The position numbers and the translations under genes were made by a program. From contig DATKYY010000056.1 in assembly GCA_035528295.1 (NCBI GenBank), forward strand, positions 1 to 27,418: 27,418 nucleotides of DNA, written 5' to 3'. This document shows positions 7,678 through 15,405 of this stretch, in pieces. Numbering within the stretch: position 1 is the first letter of the stretch; every line of letters begins with the position of its first letter. The notes under the pieces are model-generated. The model was not told the origin of the DNA, ran no database searches, and was given only the letters and a program-made list of their open reading frames with translations. The stretch is from G020353235 sp035528295 (GTDB lineage: Bacteria; Chloroflexota; Dehalococcoidia; Dehalococcoidales; JAUYDJ01).

Positions 7678-8397
7678 ATGATTTATTCAGTTGGCCGAAG
7701 GCTCTTGAGCGATAGCCGGGCCAGGGCATCGCAATATATGAAATTTATCGCCAGCCTCAGGCATTTGAATTTATTTGGCATGGTGGCTCTGGCCGGGGTT
7801 ATTGTACCCTTTCTGATGCTCCTGACTGAGGTTATTCTTATTTATTTTAACCCGGACTACAATCCCATTGTTGAATCTATCAGTGCCCTGGGACTGAAGC
7901 CGTTGGGCTGGGTGCAGAGTATCAGCTTTCTGATGGTTGGCCTGTTAACGGAGGTATTCGCCCTCGGGCTTTATTTCAGTGTTAAAAGGCGTGTCGGTTT
8001 CAAAACAGCTATCGCCTTACTGGTCTTTTTTGGCTTTGGTCTGCTGCTTATCGGTGCCTTCCGAACGTACCCATCGGGTGGTTCGTATACTGTCGAAAAC
8101 ATAATACACTATCTAACGGCACGCGCCATTTTCGCCTTATTCCCGATTGCCTGTTTCCTGATGGCGATAAGCCTGAGAGCTGACCCCGCCTGGAAAGTCC
8201 TTTTTGGCTATACTATTGTTACCGGCGTTATCGCGGCTATTCTAGTCATACTCTGGATTTCTTTTCAGTTCCAAATCAACTGGTTCGGTCTGTACGAGCG
8301 AGTATTGGTCGCCAACGCCGTGGTCTGGCTGGAAGTAATGGCGGTAAATCTTTTGCGTCTCTCCATACGCGAAATCAAGGGGGACTGGGCGATATGA
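7678..8397 (+). CDS. DUF998-family integral membrane protein
   Basis: About 239 residues with six or more membrane helices. The first (LNLFGMVALAGVIVPFLMLL) is followed by a loop with YNPIVESISALGLKPLGWVQ, the signature of the DUF998 family of bacterial and archaeal membrane proteins of unknown function. Later helices include AIALLVFFGFGLLLIGAF, with TYPSGG and a conserved IIHYLTA histidine. The start is uncertain: the frame is open from TTG 7636, with ATG codons at 7663, 7672, 7678 and 7738. I chose 7678 because GGGGA lies 8-9 bases upstream, but 7738, just before the first helix, is also reasonable. It diverges from nadE and converges on the DUF1461 gene. Confidence 0.75.
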   Translation: MIYSVGRRLLSDSRARASQYMKFIASLRHLNLFGMVALAGVIVPFLMLLTEVILIYFNPDYNPIVESISALGLKPLGWVQSISFLMVGLLTEVFALGLYFSVKRRVGFKTAIALLVFFGFGLLLIGAFRTYPSGGSYTVENIIHYLTARAIFALFPIACFLMAISLRADPAWKVLFGYTIVTGVIAAILVILWISFQFQINWFGLYERVLVANAVVWLEVMAVNLLRLSIREIKGDWAI

Positions 8398-8412
8398 CGG
8401 GGATTTATAAAG

Positions 8413-8430
8413 CGGTGCCCACCCGCACCG
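8413..8430. other. Small hairpin between convergent genes
   Basis: CGGTGC (8413-8418) and GCACCG (8425-8430) form a 6-bp stem with a 6-base loop in the 55-base gap between two converging genes. There is no T-run on either side, so it is at best a weak bidirectional terminator. Confidence 0.3.
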
Positions 8431-8452
8431 GTGTGGCCAATCCGCCCCTTCA

Positions 8453-9154
8453 CTACGGTAAGGCGCCACCGCTTCGCTTAAATAGCAGATACCCCCCGCC
8501 CATCCCCCCTAGAATTATAGCCACTGCTACTATGCCCAGGGCACAGAGCAGGGCGGCGTAGCTGAAGAAAGGCTCGGGGAAGAGCCGAAGCATGTAGCCC
8601 TCGGCTGACCAGTAGGGATTGGTGAAGAAGAGAAGGTGGAACTGATAGAAGAGGTGGCGGAAGCCAGTCAGGGTGTTTAATAGTATTAGACCCAAAATGA
8701 GCAGCAGGGTAAGACCGCTGCCACCCACCACCCCCCCGGCCAGCTGGCGGCGGTCTTTTCGCCATAAGAGATAAGCCCCGGCGTAGGCTAAAGCATAAAT
8801 CAGCGTCCCCAGCAAAACCCAGTAGTCCAGCCAGATTAGCCGCTTGACATCGCTGAAGTGAATGGTCTCCTCCGGGGTAAAAAGTGGAATTTCAGTGCCA
8901 TCCTGAATAACGGTGAGGTCAATATATTCCTCAGCCGAGTTAAAATAGCCAATCAGCCCGGCGTATATCTCTTCCAGCTCGGCATCGGACAGCTTCAGCC
9001 CGGCGCCGGCCAGGTCCTGGCTGACCTGATATTTTTCCGGGCTGTGGGGATAGAGCCAGAGGCTGTTTACCGCCCCGCCCAGGCTGGCGGTCAGTAGCAG
9101 TACCGGCAGGCACAGGATAAATGCCCAGCGGGCTACCGTAACCAAAAATTTCAA
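8453..9154 (-). CDS. TIGR01906/DUF1461-family integral membrane protein
   Basis: A 233-residue membrane protein. A first helix (residues 8-32) is followed by an extracellular segment of about 90 residues with the family hallmark LFTPEETIHFSDVKRLIWL (usual pattern LFtxrExxHmxDVkxl), then four more helices and an FRHLFYQFHLLFFTNPYW block before the last ones. The function of the family is unknown. The start is TTG at 9154 behind GGGGG with a 6-base spacer. The gene reads away from dnaE and, without the surface-protein block, would be divergent from dnaE across a single shared intergenic region. Confidence 0.8.
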   Translation of the reverse strand: MKFLVTVARWAFILCLPVLLLTASLGGAVNSLWLYPHSPEKYQVSQDLAGAGLKLSDAELEEIYAGLIGYFNSAEEYIDLTVIQDGTEIPLFTPEETIHFSDVKRLIWLDYWVLLGTLIYALAYAGAYLLWRKDRRQLAGGVVGGSGLTLLLILGLILLNTLTGFRHLFYQFHLLFFTNPYWSAEGYMLRLFPEPFFSYAALLCALGIVAVAIILGGMGGGYLLFKRSGGALP

Positions 9155-9185
9155 GTCTTACCCCCGCCCTAAATTTTACACTTTC

Positions 9186-9225
9186 AAGGCTGAAAATAAT
9201 ACCCTGTAATTACGGAAACGCCGGG
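9186..9225 (+). repeat. Left copy of the dnaE promoter-region repeat (shortened)
   Basis: Bases 9186-9204 are identical to 11725-11743 (19 of 19), and 9207-9225 are identical to 11765-11783 (19 of 19). The two blocks are 2 bases apart here and 21 apart at dnaE. The missing bases include the TGTTATAAT promoter box, so this copy cannot promote rightward. On the minus strand it still holds TATTAT (9196-9201), a possible -10 box for the DUF1461 gene. Confidence 0.8.
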
Positions 9226-9329
9226 AGGATCGTCTGACATATCTATAGAATTGCCTCTTTTTGGTGCATCGGGTGGCTTTTTGTGTCTACTCTCATTCAT
9301 TACCTCTAAAATCAGTCGTTTTTAATGCG

Positions 9330-9338
9330 TGGTATAAT
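9330..9338 (+). promoter_or_regulatory. Extended -10 promoter of the surface-protein gene
   Basis: TGGTATAAT is a full extended -10 element. No -35 hexamer is visible 17 bases upstream, as is normal for extended -10 promoters. The same nonamer occurs at the promoter at 17688-17696 on the minus strand. Confidence 0.6.
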
Positions 9339-9363
9339 ATATATGGGGAGCAACCTTATTGTA

Positions 9364-9437
9364 GGTGGAGGTGAGTAAACCACCCGAGGGGGATGCACAG
9401 CCAGTGCGGTGGTTAATGCTCACTTGAGGGGGTGAGC
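9364..9437 (+). ncRNA. Candidate structured leader RNA, no family recognised
   Basis: The segment contains competing stems. Set A: GGTGG (9364-9368) with CCACC (9380-9384), and GCTCAC (9418-9423) with GTGAGC (9432-9437). Set B: AACCACC (9378-9384) with GGTGGTT (9408-9414), closed outside by GTGAG (9371-9375) with CTCAC (9419-9423), with GCAC/GTGC (9395-9398/9404-9407) inside. CCACC and CTCAC are each shared by both sets, so the sets are mutually exclusive, as in riboswitches and attenuators. GAGGGGG occurs twice, and a full anti-ribosome sequence GGAGGTGA (9367-9374) has no start codon at the right distance. Alternatives are a short leader peptide (GTG 9371 to TGA 9427, 18 residues) or a remnant of a mobile element. 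Confidence 0.4.
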
Positions 9438-9571
9438 CATGTTTCACACGATCGGCAAGATGCTTTAAAATATAATATAATTATGAAGGAAGTATCTGAT
9501 CTCCTAGCTATATATTGAGTATTTTGTGTGTCATAAAAAGATAAAAGTTTAATCAACCGGGGGAACAAAAA

Positions 9572-11563
9572 ATGAAAGTATCCCAAATGTTTATCAAACT
9601 AACTTTATCTGTCATACTGTCACTCGCTTTCTTGGCGATGGTCAGCATGCCCGTAATGGCACAATCAGTTACTGTCTCTCCGACAAGTGGCACTGTGGAC
9701 TCCAAGGTCTCGGTAAGTGGCTCGGGCTTCACATCCGGCCTGGCTTTCAAGGTCTATTTTGCCTATAACACATCTTATGAAATAGTCAGGAGCGGCACAG
9801 TTACAACCAGCGGGACAATTTCGGCATCTTTCACTGTTCCCGAGATGCCTGCTGGTGCCTGTACTATTTCGGTGCGTACGTCTGCCAACTCTGTCAGCAG
9901 TACTTTCACTGTAGTTCCGGCGATTGAGCTTGATGAGACATCCACTTATGTCGGCGAAAAGATCACGGTGAGTGGTACCGGTTTTGACGACGACAAAAAG
10001 GTGACCATAAAATTTGAAAATGATAATGTTGCCACTGGTAGGACAGATGATGACGGCAGTTTTAGTGGAGTCACTTTTCCAGTTCCTGAGATACAGCGTG
10101 GCAGCTATACGGTAAAAGTTACTGACGGTACCAATACCGCCTCCACCAGTTTAGAAGTGAAGCAGTCAGTCAATATTACACCAGACTCAGGGACTGTGGG
10201 GGCTACGATAAAAGTCACCGGTCATGCCTTCAGAGCTAAGCGGTCGATAAAACTAACCTATGATGGGGCGGCAATTTCTACCAGCCCGTCATCCGTGACT
10301 ACAGATAGTGATGGCACATTTAGTGCTACTTTCATTGTACCAGCTGGTTCCAGTCGTACTATTGAGGTAAAAGCTAGCGATGGTACCTATAGTGCTAGTG
10401 ACACTTTAACATTAATGGCCAATATTGACATGAGCCCGACAAGTGGCGAAGTTGGTTCCCAGCTTACGGTTAGCGGTAGCGGCTTTGGCGCTAGCAAATC
10501 AGTGAATATCGCCTTTGATAATTTACTCGTGGCAACGACCAGTACAGATCGTAACGGTAACTTCAGCACCGGTTGTAGTGTGCCACCGAGTTTCAGTGGC
10601 GCTCATACCGTAAAGGCAATGGATGGGAAAGTCACCGCTAGTGCCCCATTTGACACTTTAGCCAGCATGGTTCTTGACCCAGCGATGGGTCAGATCAATG
10701 CCGAGATTCAGGTAAGTGGTCACGGGTTTGGGGCTAATAAGTTAGTAACCATCCAATTTGCTAATGTGACTATCAGAACCGCCGCTACTGACGCCAATGG
10801 CAGTTTCAGTGATAAATTCAAAGTGCCTCAATATGATAGCGGTAACTACAATGTAGTTGCGAGTGATGGCATCAGTACACTTACTTCTGTTTTTACCCTT
10901 ACCGTTAGCGCCAGCCTAAGTCAGACTACGGGTAACATTGGTGAAAATCTTACTGTCACCGGGAGCGGATTCACCGGAGCGGTAAGCATCAAATATGAGG
11001 ATGTGGTGGTAGCTTCTAAGATTGCCGATGCTAATGGTGCATTTTCGACTACCTTTAATGTCCCACCTAGTGTACATGGACACCACATCATTACCGTTAG
11101 CGGCACAATTAGTACCATACAGCTTACCTTTACCGTGGAGTCTGACCCACCGGCGGCACCAATTCCAATCCAACCATTAATCAGCGCCAGGGAAAATTCA
11201 CGGCCATCCTTTACTTGGACAGCGGTTGCTGACCCAAGCGGTGTAACCTACACTTTACAGATTGCCACCAGTCCCGGCTTCAATAACATAATATTGCAAA
11301 GGGAAGGGCTGACTACCTCACCATACGAACTCGCCAAGGCAGAAAAGCTGCGTTCTACCAGCAAGGAGACTCCTTACTATTGGAGGGTTAAGGCGGTAGA
11401 CCGTGCTCAAAACGAGAGTGCCTGGTCAGAGTCAGGTTCATTCTATGTCAGCTTCTTGACAGATTGGGTCAAATATATCCTGATCGGTCTCGGAGAGGCG
11501 ATTCTCCTCTTATTTGCCTTCTGGCTGGGTATGAAAATTACTCGCCGGGCAGCATCTGAATGA
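9572..11563 (+). CDS. Secreted surface protein with six IPT/Ig-like repeats and C-terminal membrane anchor
   Basis: A 663-residue protein with a signal peptide (residues 1-31, ending VMA-Q). Six beta-sandwich repeats of about 82 residues span residues 33-523, each with the core (S/T)G-x-(G/A)F at 49, 134, 216, 301, 382 and 463. Each starts near a P-x-SG-x-VG pattern and ends in a TDANGSFS-x-FxVP segment, the layout of IPT/TIG-like domains. A fibronectin III-like domain follows (526-628, with YYWRVKAVD), then a membrane helix (634-654) and a KITRR stop-transfer tail. The product should sit on the outer face of the membrane. ATG 9572 follows GGGGGAA. The gene has its own promoter and terminator, more AT than its neighbours, and repeated flanks, suggesting later acquisition. 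The ligand is unknown. Confidence 0.85.
   Translation: MKVSQMFIKLTLSVILSLAFLAMVSMPVMAQSVTVSPTSGTVDSKVSVSGSGFTSGLAFKVYFAYNTSYEIVRSGTVTTSGTISASFTVPEMPAGACTISVRTSANSVSSTFTVVPAIELDETSTYVGEKITVSGTGFDDDKKVTIKFENDNVATGRTDDDGSFSGVTFPVPEIQRGSYTVKVTDGTNTASTSLEVKQSVNITPDSGTVGATIKVTGHAFRAKRSIKLTYDGAAISTSPSSVTTDSDGTFSATFIVPAGSSRTIEVKASDGTYSASDTLTLMANIDMSPTSGEVGSQLTVSGSGFGASKSVNIAFDNLLVATTSTDRNGNFSTGCSVPPSFSGAHTVKAMDGKVTASAPFDTLASMVLDPAMGQINAEIQVSGHGFGANKLVTIQFANVTIRTAATDANGSFSDKFKVPQYDSGNYNVVASDGISTLTSVFTLTVSASLSQTTGNIGENLTVTGSGFTGAVSIKYEDVVVASKIADANGAFSTTFNVPPSVHGHHIITVSGTISTIQLTFTVESDPPAAPIPIQPLISARENSRPSFTWTAVADPSGVTYTLQIATSPGFNNIILQREGLTTSPYELAKAEKLRSTSKETPYYWRVKAVDRAQNESAWSESGSFYVSFLTDWVKYILIGLGEAILLLFAFWLGMKITRRAASE
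9668..11140 (+). repeat. Six tandem domain repeats within the surface-protein gene
   Basis: The core glycine-phenylalanine motif recurs with spacings of 85, 82, 85, 81 and 81 codons. The repeats are diverged in both DNA and protein, so the array is old and not a recent slippage product. Confidence 0.8.
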
Positions 11564-11613
11564 ATTGTTCCTTTTTACAATTGAGAAAACAAATCGTCAA
11601 ATTGTTGAATTAA

Positions 11614-11643
11614 AAAGGGGAGCAGCGATGCTCCCCTTTCTTT
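11614..11643 (+). terminator. Intrinsic terminator of the surface-protein gene
   Basis: A perfect 11-bp stem, AAAGGGGAGCA (11614-11624) with TGCTCCCCTTT (11629-11639), is closed by the GNRA tetraloop GCGA and followed by CTTT. It lies 50 bases past the stop codon and isolates the gene from dnaE. It is the only textbook terminator in the window. Confidence 0.9.
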
Positions 11644-11724
11644 AAAATCTCTCATTTTACCTTGAAACAACCACCCAGTTGAAGGGCACGCCTAGATATT
11701 TGTTGAACTGTTTTGTGGTATGTG

Positions 11725-11783
11725 AAGGCTGAAAATAATACCCCGTCAAACTGGCCCTGTGTTATAATTACGGAAACGCCGGG
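11725..11783 (+). repeat. Right copy of the promoter-region repeat, at dnaE
   Basis: Full-length partner of the repeat at 9186-9225. It includes the extra central 19-21 bases that carry the working-looking dnaE -10 box. Confidence 0.8.
11760..11768 (+). promoter_or_regulatory. dnaE extended -10 promoter
   Basis: TGTTATAAT at 11760-11768 is an extended -10 element; no clear -35 box is seen. Transcription would start near 11775, about 22 bases before the dnaE ATG, which follows GGGGAGAG. Confidence 0.6.
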
Positions 11784-11796
11784 CCGGGGAGAGTAG

Positions 11797-14700
11797 ATGT
11801 TTACCCATCTCCATGTTCATACTGAATACAGTCTGCTTGATGGCATGTGCCGCATTCCCCGGCTGGTGGGGCGGGCCAAAGAGCTGGGGATGGACAGCCT
11901 GGCGATAACCGACCACGGGGCGATGTACGGCGTCATCCAGTTCTATCTGGCTGCCCGGGAAGCCGGTATAAAGCCGATTATCGGCTGTGAGGTTTATGTT
12001 GCCCCCGGCAATCGCTTCACCCGGGAGCCAGGCGATAAAAACTACCACCTTATTCTGCTGGCCAAGGACGAGACCGGCTACCGCAATCTAATCCAGCTCA
12101 CCACCAAAGCCAACCTTGAGGGTTTCTATTACAAGCCAAGGGTAGATAAAGAACTTCTGGAGCAGTATCACCAGGGGCTGGTTGCCCTCTCGGCCTGTCT
12201 CAGTGGTGAGGTGCCCCGGCTCATTCTGCAGGGACGTCCCCAGGAAGCCAGGCAGGCTGCCTTATGGTATCAGCAGACCTTTGGCGATTTTTATTTTGAG
12301 ATACTGAGGCACCCTATATTTGAGCTGGAGCAGATAAACCAGGTGCTGATTGAGCTGGGTGGTGAACTGAATATTCCGCTGGTCGCCACCAATGATGTCC
12401 ACTATATCAATCAGGAAGATGCTTCTGCTCATGACCTGCTGCTCTGTATCGGCACCAACTCTTCCGTTTATGACGAAAAGCGGGTGAGGATGGCCGGCGA
12501 CTTCTTCTACCTGAGGAGCCCGGAGGAGATGGCGGAGCTTTACCGTGACCTTCCCCAGGCTCTGGAGAACACCGAGCGCATTGCCGAAATGTGTAATCTG
12601 GAGCTTGAGTTTGGCCGCCTCTATCTCCCCGAGATAGAGCTGCCTGAAGATAAAACAGCCGACCAGTTTCTGGCTGACCTTTGCTATCAGGGGCTGCATC
12701 AACACTATCCCAAGCCCACCCCGGAGATAAAGAAGCGGCTGGACTACGAGCTGGAGGTAATCAAAAAGACCAATTTCGCCAATTATTTCCTGGTCGTCTG
12801 GGACATTATTTCCTTTGCCAGGGAGCACGGCATCCTGTTCGGGGTCAGGGGCAGTGCCGCCGCCAGCATCGCCCTGCACTGTCTGGGTATCACTGAGGTT
12901 GACCCGATTGAAAACCGGCTTGTCTTTGAGCGCTTTCTCAATCTGGAGCGTCGGGAACTTCCCGATATTGATCTGGACTTTCAGGATGACCGCCGTGACG
13001 AGGTTATCGCCTATGTCTCCCGGAAATACGGGCAGGGCCATGTTGCCCAGATTATTACTTTCGGCACGCTGGGTGCCCGAGCCGCCCTGCGCGATGTCGG
13101 TCGGGCGCTGGGTATGCCCTACAGCTTTGTTGACCGTGTTGCCCGGCTGGTGCCCTTTATCCCTCATATGACCTTATCTCGAGCCCTGGATGATAATGCG
13201 GAGCTCAAGAATATCTACTATGAGGATACCAGCATTCGCAACCTGATTGACTCTGCCAAGAGAATTGAGGGTATTTCACGCCATGCCAGCACCCATGCTG
13301 CCGGCGTCGTCATCTCCAAAGAGGCGCTCACCCAGTTTGTTCCCCTGCAGCGGGCGAGCAAGGGTAATGATGAATCAGTGCTCATGACTCAGTTCGCCAT
13401 GGAGGACATCGCCCGCATCGGGCTGCTTAAAATGGACTTCCTCGGTCTGGCTAACCTCAGCATTCTGGGCAAAGCCAGGGAGATTATTCAGCAGAACCGC
13501 GGTGTCGAGATTGACCTGCACCGTATCCCGCTGGATGATGCCAATACCTTTGACCTGCTCTCTTCCGGGGAGACGGCCGGGGTGTTCCAGCTGGAGGGAG
13601 CCGGTATGCGCCGTTACATCAAGGAGCTTAAACCGACCACCTTCAGTGATATTGCCGCCATGGTCGCCCTCTATCGCCCCGGACCGATGGAGCACATCCC
13701 CACCTTCATCGACGCCAAGCATGGCCGGGCGCCCATCCGCTATCCCCACCCGGCACTGGCCGGCATTCTGGAAGAGACCTACGGGGTGATTGTATATCAG
13801 GACCAGGTGCTATTTATCGTCCAGACCCTGGCTGGTTACAGCCTGGGGCAGGCGGATATCTTCCGCAAGGCAATGGGCAAGAAGATTGCTGATGTTATGA
13901 AGAAAGAGAAGCGTAATTTTATTGCCGGTGCCAGGAAGAACGGCTTCTCGGCTGAGGTAGCCGGTGCCGTCTTTGCTCTCATTGAGCCCTTTGCCGGCTA
14001 TGCCTTTAATAAGGCGCACAGTTTCAGCTATGCCCTTATTGCCTATCAGACCGCTTATCTCAAGGCTAACTTTCCCGCCGAGTATATGAATGCTTTTCTG
14101 ATTACCCATGCTGACCAGTTAGAGAAGGTAACCAGCGCCGTGGCGGAATGCCGGCGCCTGGGGATTGAGATATTACCCCCGGATATAAACCGCAGCCAGG
14201 CCAACTTTACTATTGAGAAGGATGGCAGAGAGACCCCGGCGATTCGCTTCGGGCTGACCGCGATTAAGAATGTCGGCTCTGGCGCGGTAGCGCCGGTTAT
14301 TGCCGAGCGAGAAAAAAGGGGCGAGTATAAGTCCGTTGAAGACCTCTGCCGGCGCAGTGACCTGAGCGGGCTAAACAAGCGGGTGCTGGAGAGCCTGATT
14401 AAGGTCGGTGCCTTCGACTCTCTGGGCGACCGTGGCGCTTTGCTCCAGAATGTTAGCAACATCCTATCGCTGGCGCAGCGCCAGCAGCAGCTCAGGCAGA
14501 CCGGCCAGTCGACCATGTTTGACCTCTGGGGAGAGAAAATGCCGGTGCCGATACCCAGCCTTGATTTAACCACCGCCGAAATCTCACTCAAAGAGAAGCT
14601 TGCCTGGGAGAAGGAGCTGATGGGGGCCTATATTTCGGAGCACCCCTTCAGCGCCTTTGCCGATAAAGTAGGCTCGGAGACCACCCTGTGCGGTCAGATT

Positions 14701-15333
14701 GATGCCGAGCTAGCCGGACAAACGGTGGTCGTCGCCGGGCTGGTGGTCTCGGCCCATCACCTGTTTACCCGCGAGCAAAAGCCCTTCGTCAGTGCCATTC
14801 TGGAGGACCTCAGCGGCAGTATTGAGATTATGGTCTGGCCTAAAATCTTTGCCGATACCAAAGAGTTATGGCAGGAAGGCAATATTCTGGAGGTCGGCGG
14901 CAGGGTGAGGGTGAGGGAAGAGCGGGTGCAGATAAACTGCGACCAGGTTCGCCAGTACCAGCCGGAAGCGGCCCAGGGTGAGCCAGAAGCAGCCCCGCCA
15001 CCGGCGGAGCTACCCGAAGCGGCTAAGAAAGTGACTAAAAAAGTTACTCAGGAAACGGCTAAAGAAGCGGTTGCCGCTCCGGAGAAGGGTCGCCAGCTGG
15101 TAATCCATCTCACCCAGACCAGCGACGCCGAGAATGATATTACCTATCTCAACAAATTGATTAACATCATGAAAGACTTCCCGGGCTATGATGAAGTGAG
15201 CCTGCGCATCACCAACGGGGAGAAGGTCTTTACTCTCAAGCTGCCTGACCTGACGATTGACTACTCTCCCGAACTGCGCAGGCGCCTGGTGGAGGTGGTG
15301 GGGGAGAAGGGCATCAATATAGAGCTGCGCTGA
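11797..15333 (+). CDS. dnaE: DNA polymerase III alpha subunit (replicative polymerase)
   Basis: A 1178-residue C-family polymerase. The N-terminal PHP domain has H6-V7-H8, ITDHGAMYG, GCEVYV, YHLILLAK, LSACLSGEVP, EILRHP and NDVHYIN, the full metal-ligand set found in PHP domains with proofreading activity. The catalytic aspartates are D390 and D392 in PDIDLDF and D547 in KMDFLGL. A fingers domain, a helix-hairpin-helix region (LIKVGAFDSLGDRGAL) and an OB fold (VVVAGLVVSAHHLFTREQKPFVSAILED) follow. The last 120 residues are an Ala/Pro/Glu/Lys-rich linker then a compact alpha/beta tail (LVIHLTQTSDAENDITYLNKL). ATG 11797 follows a GGGGAGAG ribosome site. No intein or frame break was seen. radC follows 72 bases on. 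Confidence 0.97.
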   Translation: MFTHLHVHTEYSLLDGMCRIPRLVGRAKELGMDSLAITDHGAMYGVIQFYLAAREAGIKPIIGCEVYVAPGNRFTREPGDKNYHLILLAKDETGYRNLIQLTTKANLEGFYYKPRVDKELLEQYHQGLVALSACLSGEVPRLILQGRPQEARQAALWYQQTFGDFYFEILRHPIFELEQINQVLIELGGELNIPLVATNDVHYINQEDASAHDLLLCIGTNSSVYDEKRVRMAGDFFYLRSPEEMAELYRDLPQALENTERIAEMCNLELEFGRLYLPEIELPEDKTADQFLADLCYQGLHQHYPKPTPEIKKRLDYELEVIKKTNFANYFLVVWDIISFAREHGILFGVRGSAAASIALHCLGITEVDPIENRLVFERFLNLERRELPDIDLDFQDDRRDEVIAYVSRKYGQGHVAQIITFGTLGARAALRDVGRALGMPYSFVDRVARLVPFIPHMTLSRALDDNAELKNIYYEDTSIRNLIDSAKRIEGISRHASTHAAGVVISKEALTQFVPLQRASKGNDESVLMTQFAMEDIARIGLLKMDFLGLANLSILGKAREIIQQNRGVEIDLHRIPLDDANTFDLLSSGETAGVFQLEGAGMRRYIKELKPTTFSDIAAMVALYRPGPMEHIPTFIDAKHGRAPIRYPHPALAGILEETYGVIVYQDQVLFIVQTLAGYSLGQADIFRKAMGKKIADVMKKEKRNFIAGARKNGFSAEVAGAVFALIEPFAGYAFNKAHSFSYALIAYQTAYLKANFPAEYMNAFLITHADQLEKVTSAVAECRRLGIEILPPDINRSQANFTIEKDGRETPAIRFGLTAIKNVGSGAVAPVIAEREKRGEYKSVEDLCRRSDLSGLNKRVLESLIKVGAFDSLGDRGALLQNVSNILSLAQRQQQLRQTGQSTMFDLWGEKMPVPIPSLDLTTAEISLKEKLAWEKELMGAYISEHPFSAFADKVGSETTLCGQIDAELAGQTVVVAGLVVSAHHLFTREQKPFVSAILEDLSGSIEIMVWPKIFADTKELWQEGNILEVGGRVRVREERVQINCDQVRQYQPEAAQGEPEAAPPPAELPEAAKKVTKKVTQETAKEAVAAPEKGRQLVIHLTQTSDAENDITYLNKLINIMKDFPGYDEVSLRITNGEKVFTLKLPDLTIDYSPELRRRLVEVVGEKGINIELR

Positions 15334-15368
15334 TAGTATCCAGGCTATCAAAGAAGGGCAAAAAGGTA

Positions 15369-15374
15369 TATAAT
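15369..15374 (+). promoter_or_regulatory. Possible -10 box upstream of radC
   Basis: TATAAT lies in the 72-base gap between dnaE and radC, 31 bases before the radC ATG. No good -35 box is visible, so radC may have both its own weak promoter and readthrough from dnaE. Confidence 0.35.
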
Positions 15375-15405
15375 TTTCACAAAATTCATTGAGGAGAAGT
15401 GGTAA

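Larger units (their letters stand above)
9226..9571 (+). promoter_or_regulatory. Upstream region of the surface-protein gene
   Basis: This 346-base stretch has no convincing protein gene. Bases 9226-9329 are AT-rich and I see no clear structure in them. An extended -10 promoter (TGGTATAAT) lies at 9330-9338, a structured RNA segment at 9364-9437, and an AT-rich spacer with another TATAAT at 9471-9476 before the ribosome site GGGGGA near 9560. If transcription starts near 9345, the mRNA leader is about 227 bases long, by far the longest leader in the window. Confidence 0.55.

Noticed and set aside
9376..9402. Resemblance of the leader to the cyclic di-GMP-I riboswitch (AAACC... then GATGCACAGCC)
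   Set aside because: Two mismatches in the core GACGCAAAGCC, no GNRA tetraloop in the first hairpin and no matching 3' half (AGCCGGGTTACC type), so the likeness is superficial.
9371..9427. 18-codon leader peptide frame from GTG 9371
   Set aside because: The ribosome site overlaps the start codon and the same bases are used in RNA stems; kept only as an alternative explanation.
9226..11724. A transposon or integron carrying the surface protein
   Set aside because: No transposase, integrase or terminal inverted repeats; only the flanking promoter-region duplication supports insertion.
12262..13167. A 301-codon open frame on the minus strand inside dnaE
   Set aside because: It lies opposite well-conserved polymerase sequence, has a low-complexity shadow composition and matches no family I know.
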